A stretch of 64,000 nt of DNA from JAKAGZ01 sp963772675 (GTDB lineage Bacteria > Bacteroidota > Ignavibacteria > Ignavibacteriales > Ignavibacteriaceae), in assembly GCA_963772675.1 (NCBI GenBank), contig CAVYYF010000005.1:992001-1056000 (forward strand), read 5' to 3'. The first letter of the stretch is position 1. Each line of letters opens with the position of its first letter. The position numbers and the translations under genes were made by a program. The notes beneath the pieces are model-generated. The model saw only the letters and a list, made by a program, of their open reading frames with translations, was not told the DNA's origin and did not search any database. Positions 58,958 through 64,000 of the stretch are shown one piece after another.

Positions 58958-59105
58958 TTATTTTCCTAGTTAAGATTGGTCAAAGCTACAAGCTCCCCTA
59001 ACAAGAAATGTTGCTCGGAGGGCACATTCTGTTAATTGAAATCAATTTAATTGAATCGGGTAATTAATGCAATTGGTGTCTGGAAAAAGAAACTCAACCC
59101 CCCGC

Positions 59106-59132
59106 CCCCCTTCTCTTACCAAGAGAAGGGGG
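59106..59132. repeat. Perfect 12-base inverted repeat, part of a larger palindromic element
   Basis: CCCCCTTCTCTT (59106-59117) and AAGAGAAGGGGG (59121-59132) around ACC. Outside them, AACTCA (about 59091) and TGAGTT (about 59147) pair again. This type of GC-rich repeat is common between genes in several phyla, and its function is unknown. Confidence 0.75.
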
Positions 59133-59222
59133 AATGGAAGGAGGATGAGTTCCTAATTAAAGGTTCAAAACTTATCAAATCCGTCTTGACAACCCGCCCC
59201 AAATTATATATTTTTCAATCCG

Positions 59223-59261
59223 CCACTGCCCCGAATTGTTGGGGCAGTGGTAATTTTTTTT
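59223..59261 (+). terminator. Rho-independent terminator or attenuator upstream of greA
   Basis: CCACTGCCCC (59223-59232) and GGGGCAGTGG (59241-59250) form a ten-pair stem around GAATTGTT, followed by TAATTTTTTTT. It lies 33 bases before greA and no plus-strand gene precedes it nearby, so it may attenuate greA transcription. Confidence 0.8.
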
Positions 59262-59293
59262 AAAAACCTCAATAACAAAAAGAGTTTTTTACT

Positions 59294-59770
59294 ATGGCAG
59301 ACGCAAATTTTGTTTATTTAACCAAGGAAAGACTTGTGGAACTGGAAAAAGAGCTGCAGGATCTTAAAACCAACGGACGTAAGGAGATAGCCCGTAAAAT
59401 AGCCGAGGCAAGGGCCCACGGTGACCTTTCAGAAAATGCGGAATATGACGCTGCCAAGGAAGAGCAGGGGCTTTTTGAATTAAGGATCAGTAAACTCGAA
59501 AATGTGCTTTCCCGTGCGCGGCTCATCGATCCCAAGGAATTTCCAGGTGATCAGATCCACATACTTTCTGAAGTTAAAATAAAGAATTTGAAGACTTCCA
59601 AGATTTTCAATTATACGCTGGTCTCCGCAGAAGAAGCAGATTTTCAGGCCGGCAAAATTTCGATAACCTCCCCGGTAGGTCAGGGAATAATGGGCAAGAA
59701 GAAGGGTGAAAAAGTAAAAGTAAAAGCTCCCGCAGGTTTGCTTGAGTTCGAAATATTATCAATAAAATAA
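59294..59770 (+). CDS. greA: Transcription elongation factor GreA
   Basis: 158 residues. An N-terminal coiled coil (KERLVELEKELQDLKTNGRKEIARKIAEARAHGDLSENAEYDAAKEEQ) carries the acidic tip D-x-x-E as in GreA (HGDLSENAEYDAAKE), followed by the FKBP-like domain (ISITSPVGQGIMGKKKGEKVKV). It stimulates RNA cleavage by stalled polymerase. ATG at 59294. The ribD TTG start follows within nine bases. Confidence 0.97.
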   Translation: MADANFVYLTKERLVELEKELQDLKTNGRKEIARKIAEARAHGDLSENAEYDAAKEEQGLFELRISKLENVLSRARLIDPKEFPGDQIHILSEVKIKNLKTSKIFNYTLVSAEEADFQAGKISITSPVGQGIMGKKKGEKVKVKAPAGLLEFEILSIK

Positions 59771-59778
59771 AAAACACT

Positions 59779-60864
59779 TTGACTGACGAGTCCTATATAA
59801 AACTCGCAATTGAAATTGCCAAAAAGGGAAGAGGAAACGTAAGCCCGAATCCTCTCGTCGGTTGTATTATTGTAAAGGACGAAAGAATAATCGGTGCGGG
59901 CTATCACGAAAAGTACGGAGAGAATCACGCAGAGATAAACGCAATAAATTCCGCGAAAGAAAGCATAGAGGGTTCAACTTTATTTGTGAACCTCGAACCG
60001 TGCAGTCACCAGGGACTCACTCCTCCGTGTGTGGATAAAATTATTGAAAATAAAATTAAGCGCGTCGTTATCGGCACGCTTGATATGAATCCGCTCGTTT
60101 GCGGAAACGGAATTAAAAAATTAAAATCAGCAGGAATAGATGTTAAAGCAGGAATTCTCGAAAGCGAATGCACTGCTCTGAATAAATTCTTCTTTAAACA
60201 CATTACGAAAAAGATCCCCTATGTAACTTTAAAAATTGCACAGACACTTGACGGAAAAATTGCAGACAGGAAAGGTGACTCGAAATGGATATCATCACTG
60301 CTTTCAAGAAGATATGTTCACGAACTCAGGTCAAAATATGATGCAGTGCTTATCGGGCTTGGAACTGTGCTGAAAGATAATCCGTCATTAACTGTTCGGT
60401 TAACAGAAGGGAGAAACCCAAGAAGGGTTATACTTGATACAAGACTGAGGCTAAGCACTGAGCATAAATTATTTTCAAGCAATAGTGATAAGAAACTTGT
60501 GATAGTAACTTCAAACAAAAGTAAAAGCAAAGAAAGAAAAATTAAAAAGATAAAATCAAAAGGCGCCGAAGTAATTTTTGTGAGAGAAGACAAAGGGAAA
60601 TTAAATCTGAAGAATATTCTTAAAGAGCTTTCAAAGATTAATATTTCTTCTGTGCTGGTTGAAGGCGGCAAATCGATTTTCAGCAGCTTTGTAAAAGAAA
60701 ATTTGTATGATGATCTGTTCGTATTTATTTCACCAAAGATATTGGGGAACGGAATTCCGGCAGTGAGTGATCTCGGAATAAAAAGCATAAGTAAATCTCT
60801 AAAAGTAAAATTCGTAAATGCCGAAATGATCGGCGATGATGTTTTGGCAGAATTAACCAAATAA
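59779..60864 (+). CDS. ribD: Bifunctional riboflavin biosynthesis deaminase/reductase RibD
   Basis: 361 residues. The deaminase zinc site is H50-A-E52 with C75 and C84 (PCSH, PPC). The reductase half begins TLKIAQTLDGKIADRKGDSKWIS. It carries out the second and third steps of riboflavin synthesis. The start is TTG at 59779, eight bases past the greA stop, with no clear Shine-Dalgarno, so it may rely on coupling. ribE follows by 13 bases. Confidence 0.95.
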   Translation: MTDESYIKLAIEIAKKGRGNVSPNPLVGCIIVKDERIIGAGYHEKYGENHAEINAINSAKESIEGSTLFVNLEPCSHQGLTPPCVDKIIENKIKRVVIGTLDMNPLVCGNGIKKLKSAGIDVKAGILESECTALNKFFFKHITKKIPYVTLKIAQTLDGKIADRKGDSKWISSLLSRRYVHELRSKYDAVLIGLGTVLKDNPSLTVRLTEGRNPRRVILDTRLRLSTEHKLFSSNSDKKLVIVTSNKSKSKERKIKKIKSKGAEVIFVREDKGKLNLKNILKELSKINISSVLVEGGKSIFSSFVKENLYDDLFVFISPKILGNGIPAVSDLGIKSISKSLKVKFVNAEMIGDDVLAELTK

Positions 60865-60877
60865 AACGGGGCAGAAA

Positions 60878-61492
60878 ATGTTTACAGGATTAGTTGAAGA
60901 AAAAGGATTCATAAAAGAAAAAATTAAGACAGGCGATGGAATTCGTTTTGTGCTTTCGGCAAAAAGAATTATGGATGACCTGAAAATAGGTGACAGCGTT
61001 GCGGTAAACGGTGTATGCCTGACAGTTGTGCAAAGAGAGGGTGACACTTTTGCTGTCGATACAATTGAAGAAACCTTGAAGAAAACCAACCTCGGCAGCA
61101 CAAGCTTAAATGAACCAATAAATCTTGAAAGACCCTTGAAAGCCGACGCCCGGCTTGGCGGACATTTCGTCCTGGGCCACGTTGACACAACTGGCAAAGT
61201 GAAGCAGGTAAAGGAGTTAAGCAACAGCCATTTTATAACAATTACGTTTCCGGAGGGCTACCAAAAGTATCTGATCCCTGTTGGCTCCATTGCAATTGAC
61301 GGTGTAAGCATGACTGTTGCTGAGTTAGGGAACAATGAATTCTCTGTCGGAGTGATACCTCATACGTGGGAGGAAACTATTTTTGCGGATAAAAAGGTCG
61401 GAGATACTGTAAATCTTGAATTTGACGTGCTTGGTAAATATATAATCCAGTTGACCGAGCAGGGTGAGGTTTCGAGTATTAAAAATTTATAA
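60878..61492 (+). CDS. ribE: Riboflavin synthase alpha chain
   Basis: 204 residues with two similar lumazine-binding barrels: MFTGLVEEKGFI, SVAVNGVCLTVV, then LGGHFVLGHVDTTG and SIAIDGVSMTVAEL. It makes riboflavin from two lumazines. CGGGGCAGAAA lies before ATG 60878. The naming ribE versus ribC varies between organisms. RibBA and RibH are not in the window. Confidence 0.95.
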   Translation: MFTGLVEEKGFIKEKIKTGDGIRFVLSAKRIMDDLKIGDSVAVNGVCLTVVQREGDTFAVDTIEETLKKTNLGSTSLNEPINLERPLKADARLGGHFVLGHVDTTGKVKQVKELSNSHFITITFPEGYQKYLIPVGSIAIDGVSMTVAELGNNEFSVGVIPHTWEETIFADKKVGDTVNLEFDVLGKYIIQLTEQGEVSSIKNL

Positions 61493-61506
61493 AAAGATAT
61501 TTGGGG

Positions 61507-61587
61507 TGTCATTTCGACCGAAGGGAGAAATCTTTATCGTGTAGGATAAAAGATTTCTCATCCCGCATAGCGTTATTCGAAATGACA
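61507..61587. repeat. Dispersed palindromic intergenic repeat, copy 2
   Basis: TGTCATTTCGA (61507-61517) and TCGAAATGACA (61577-61587) are perfect complements, with GAGAAATCTTTATC and AAAGATTTCTCA inside. Ends and inner arms match copy 1 at 5780-5869; the loops differ. It separates ribE from tilS. Confidence 0.75.
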
Positions 61588-61598
61588 TTGAGAAAAAA

Positions 61599-62963
61599 AT
61601 GAAAAAAACAGAACAGAAAATCCTGAAATTTATAGATGATAAAAAGCTTATCACGAAAAATGATAGGGTGCTTATTGCACTAAGCGGCGGACCGGATTCT
61701 GTTTCCCTTTTTCATTTTTTGATCAAGTATAAGAAGAAATTTAAAATCGAACTTGGCGCTGTGCACATTAATCATAAACTAAGAGCGACCGATTCGGATA
61801 ATGATGAAAAATTCTGCAAAGAATTATGCGGCAAATTTTCTATTCCGTTTTTTGTCGTTAGGAAAGATGTAAAGAACTTATCGAAGAAGAAAAAAATGTC
61901 GCTTGAAGAAGCCGGAAGAGAAGTTCGCTATTCGGAGTTCGCAAAAATTGCAAAGCAAAATAATTATACTAAAATTGCGACTGCTCATACCTGCGATGAT
62001 AATGCCGAGACTGTGTTTCTTAATCTTATTAAAGGAACCGGAATTAAAGGTCTTGCAGGCATCCCTTATCAGAGAGAAAATATTATTCGTCCGCTGCTGA
62101 TACTTACTAAAAATGAAATCCTGAGTTATCTTAATGAAAATAAGATCCTTTTCAGAATTGATGCATCGAATTTTGAATCGGATTATGACCGGAATTATAT
62201 TCGTAACGAAATTTTCCCGTTGATCAGGGAAAAACTAAACGCTTCATTTGAAGTGAAAATCCTGAACACTTCATCCCTGGTGAGAAGTTTTTCAAATCAG
62301 CTTGATAAAATAATTGCTGCTGCTGTGGATGAAGTCTCATATTTCAGCAAAGGAAAGTTAAAGTTGTCTCTTCCCGGATTAAAGAAGTATGATTCTGAAT
62401 TTTCAGGTGATATATTTAAGAGAGCGATTGAAAACAATTTTGACGTCAGCCTTAATTACAAAAACCTCAATGATATAAACTTTCTGATAAACGCTCAGAC
62501 AGGAGATCAAATTAACCTGAATAAAAACCTGGTCGCATTGAGAGAAAGAAATGAAATCCTTTTTTTCAGACCTGAAAAGGTAAAGGATTACAAAGAAGTT
62601 GAAATTAAAACAGGTCAGACCGTTAAATTGAATTCTAAAAAATTGTTGATCGTTAACGGAATAGAAAAACCGTTGAAATTTTCATCAAACCGAAACAGGG
62701 AATATATTACTGCTGATAAAATTGATGAAAAGTTTTTGGTCAGGAAATGGAAATCAGGCGACAGGTTTTATCCAATAGGGATGAAGGGAACAAAAAAGCT
62801 CTCTGACTTTTTAAATGAAGAGAAAATTAATTCTTTTGATAAAAAAAATCAGCTTGTGCTTACAAACAAAGGAAAGATAGTCTGGGTTGTTGGCCTAAGG
62901 CTGGATGAAAGATTTAAAGTAACAAACAGAACAAACAGGATTATAGAATTATGCCTGAAATAG
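61599..62963 (+). CDS. tilS: tRNA(Ile)-lysidine synthase
   Basis: 454 residues. The PP-loop SGGPDS is at 29-34, followed by HINHKLRATDSDNDEKFC and AHTCDDNAETVFLNLI. It modifies the CAU anticodon of tRNA-Ile2 with ATP and lysine. ATG at 61599. Its end overlaps hpt by 13 bases; tilS-hpt-ftsH is a conserved order. Confidence 0.95.
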   Translation: MKKTEQKILKFIDDKKLITKNDRVLIALSGGPDSVSLFHFLIKYKKKFKIELGAVHINHKLRATDSDNDEKFCKELCGKFSIPFFVVRKDVKNLSKKKKMSLEEAGREVRYSEFAKIAKQNNYTKIATAHTCDDNAETVFLNLIKGTGIKGLAGIPYQRENIIRPLLILTKNEILSYLNENKILFRIDASNFESDYDRNYIRNEIFPLIREKLNASFEVKILNTSSLVRSFSNQLDKIIAAAVDEVSYFSKGKLKLSLPGLKKYDSEFSGDIFKRAIENNFDVSLNYKNLNDINFLINAQTGDQINLNKNLVALRERNEILFFRPEKVKDYKEVEIKTGQTVKLNSKKLLIVNGIEKPLKFSSNRNREYITADKIDEKFLVRKWKSGDRFYPIGMKGTKKLSDFLNEEKINSFDKKNQLVLTNKGKIVWVVGLRLDERFKVTNRTNRIIELCLK

Positions 62964-63514
62964 TAAAAAATGAAGCCGGTCATATAGTGGTCGGAAAGGA
63001 AGTTTTCGTTCCGTTCCTTGAAGAAAAGAAAATTCAGTCAAGAATAAAAGAACTTGGCAAACAGATATCGAAGGATTACAAGGGCAAAGTGCCGGTATTC
63101 ATCGGAGTTTTGAACGGGTCATTTATTTTTCTCTCTGATCTGATTAAAAATGTAAATATCGATTGTGAAATTGACTTTTTCAAACTCTCAAGCTATGGTG
63201 ATGAAAAGATCTCATCAGGAAAAGTAAAATTGCTGAAAGAACTGAATTGTGATGTAAACGGAAGAGACATAATTATTGTCGAAGATATAGTTGATTCGGG
63301 GCTTTCGATCAAATTTATAGAGGAGCTTATGATGCATCATAAACCTGCCAGTTTGAAGGTTTGTTCGCTGCTTGTAAAGCCCGATAGTCTTAGATATAAT
63401 GTAAAAATTCATTATATTGGCTTCGATATTCCGAGTAAATTTGTGATTGGTTACGGGCTGGATTACGCTCAAAAGTACAGAAATCTAAGCTCTATTTATG
63501 TATTAAGTGAATAA
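62951..63514 (+). CDS. hpt: Hypoxanthine phosphoribosyltransferase
   Basis: 187 residues. The PRPP-binding motif is IIIVEDIVDSGLSIKF, and the FIGVLNGSFIFLSDLIK loop is typical. It salvages hypoxanthine and guanine. ATG at 62951 lies within the end of tilS; ftsH follows. Confidence 0.95.
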   Translation: MPEIVKNEAGHIVVGKEVFVPFLEEKKIQSRIKELGKQISKDYKGKVPVFIGVLNGSFIFLSDLIKNVNIDCEIDFFKLSSYGDEKISSGKVKLLKELNCDVNGRDIIIVEDIVDSGLSIKFIEELMMHHKPASLKVCSLLVKPDSLRYNVKIHYIGFDIPSKFVIGYGLDYAQKYRNLSSIYVLSE

Positions 63515-63533
63515 TGGAGAATTGATAAAAGGA

Positions 63534-64000
63534 ATGAAGTTTTTTAATAAAATATTGTTAATGGCTGAGAATAATAACAACGGGAATGGAACGGGAAAAA
63601 AGCCGAATCCGCCTTCAAAGGGCGGCGGACCGAATAAACCTGAGGATAATTTTGACTGGTCGAAAATAATTAAGCTTGTTTTTGGATGGGGCGCAGTTGT
63701 GGTTGCTGCTGTTATTGTTATGCAGCTTATGAAGACCGGAACTACCAATTATGTTGATGTTCAATATAATCAATACGAAAGATTATTGGATCAGGATAAA
63801 ATTGCATCAGCAAAAATTATAAAATCAGACGTAAATGATTATTACTTCAAAGCTGATCTAAAAAGTGAAGAAGAAATAAAGGTAGGAGGTAAAAGTCAAA
63901 AAGTTAAAAACATTTCTGTTTACCTCCCGGAACCAATTATAAAAGACCAGGAAGCTGTCTGGCAAAAAAAGGGAATTGATTATTCATTCGAAAAAGACTC
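63534..64000 (+). CDS. ftsH: ATP-dependent zinc metalloprotease FtsH, 5' part only
   Basis: The frame is open from ATG 63534 through the window end (155 codons). It begins with a disordered Asn/Gly/Lys-rich stretch, then a membrane segment (LVFGWGAVVVAAVIVMQL), then the periplasmic domain (YVDVQYNQYERLLDQDKI, GGKSQKVKNISVYLPEP). The AAA+ and protease domains lie beyond the edge. ATG 63561 is an in-frame alternative; neither has a well-spaced ribosome-binding site. Identity rests on this layout and on the tilS-hpt-ftsH order. Confidence 0.88.
   Translation, partial: MKFFNKILLMAENNNNGNGTGKKPNPPSKGGGPNKPEDNFDWSKIIKLVFGWGAVVVAAVIVMQLMKTGTTNYVDVQYNQYERLLDQDKIASAKIIKSDVNDYYFKADLKSEEEIKVGGKSQKVKNISVYLPEPIIKDQEAVWQKKGIDYSFEKD

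Larger units (their letters stand above)
58958..59293. other. Noncoding gap of 336 bases before greA
   Basis: It contains the inverted repeat at 59106-59132 and the terminator at 59223-59261, both listed separately. Apart from these and the greA ribosome-binding area, I see nothing. A small in-frame stretch at 59051-59263 reads through the palindromes and is not coding. Confidence 0.55.

Noticed and set aside
58970..59030. CCTAACAAG...TTGCTCGGAG as an integron attC site
   Set aside because: No matching GTTAGG arm within about 100 bases and no integrase in the window.

Overview
The window looks like a piece of an AT-rich, Gram-negative chromosome from the Ignavibacteria / Bacteroidota-Chlorobi side of the tree. 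Signs are two secreted proteins ending in a Type IX secretion C-terminal domain with the YPNPFNP motif, a Bacteroidota-style three-gene succinate dehydrogenase, a TonB-dependent B12 receptor under a cobalamin riboswitch, and many outer-membrane barrels and lipoproteins. This placement is an inference from gene content; no rRNA is present.

Layout. 1-10.5 kb: a truncated XRE-family regulator faces a long-chain fatty-acid degradation cluster (acyl-CoA ligase, FadN-like hydratase/dehydrogenase, thiolase, acyl-CoA dehydrogenase, 2,4-dienoyl-CoA reductase-like SDR, hot-dog thioesterase). 10.5-20 kb: mixed accessory genes, including a 3'-5' exonuclease, barrel proteins, an overlapping GNAT/nitrilase pair, a TPR protein, DoxX, and an isochorismatase / C39-like protease / ATP-grasp group. 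20-26.5 kb: a tandem duplication holding a HAD phosphatase, a 5' relic of it, two lipoprotein beta-propeller paralogues with near-identical promoter and leader but diverged bodies, and a broken matrixin protease with a T9SS tail. 26.6-29.5 kb: riboswitch, btuB and a small membrane protein, probably a B12 uptake operon. 29.5-33.1 kb: GH127 beta-L-arabinofuranosidase plus aldose 1-epimerase. 33.4-36.7 kb: sdhCAB. 36.9-43.2 kb: acidic protein, obgE, tRNA-Met, secG, PBP4, LOG protein, rpsU and a zinc-ribbon/Tudor-like protein. 43.5-55.4 kb: anti-sigma/ECF sigma pair, M14 carboxypeptidase, thioredoxin-like protein, DUF2461, barrel, CYTH protein, AddB-like nuclease, M1 aminopeptidase with T9SS tail, MDR reductase. 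55.8-58.4 kb: multihaem cytochrome and haem-bearing porin. 59.3-64 kb: greA, ribD, ribE, tilS, hpt and the start of ftsH.

Several genes are split by single-base indels (fadD, fadN-like, exonuclease, the 11.4 kb barrel, the matrixin gene, the multihaem cytochrome). I joined the pieces by frame continuity and family expectation. The breaks are clustered, mostly gain or lose one A or T, and never remove protein sequence, so consensus error is at least as likely as gene decay. Intergenic palindromes, including one family seen twice, and several strong hairpin terminators punctuate the window.
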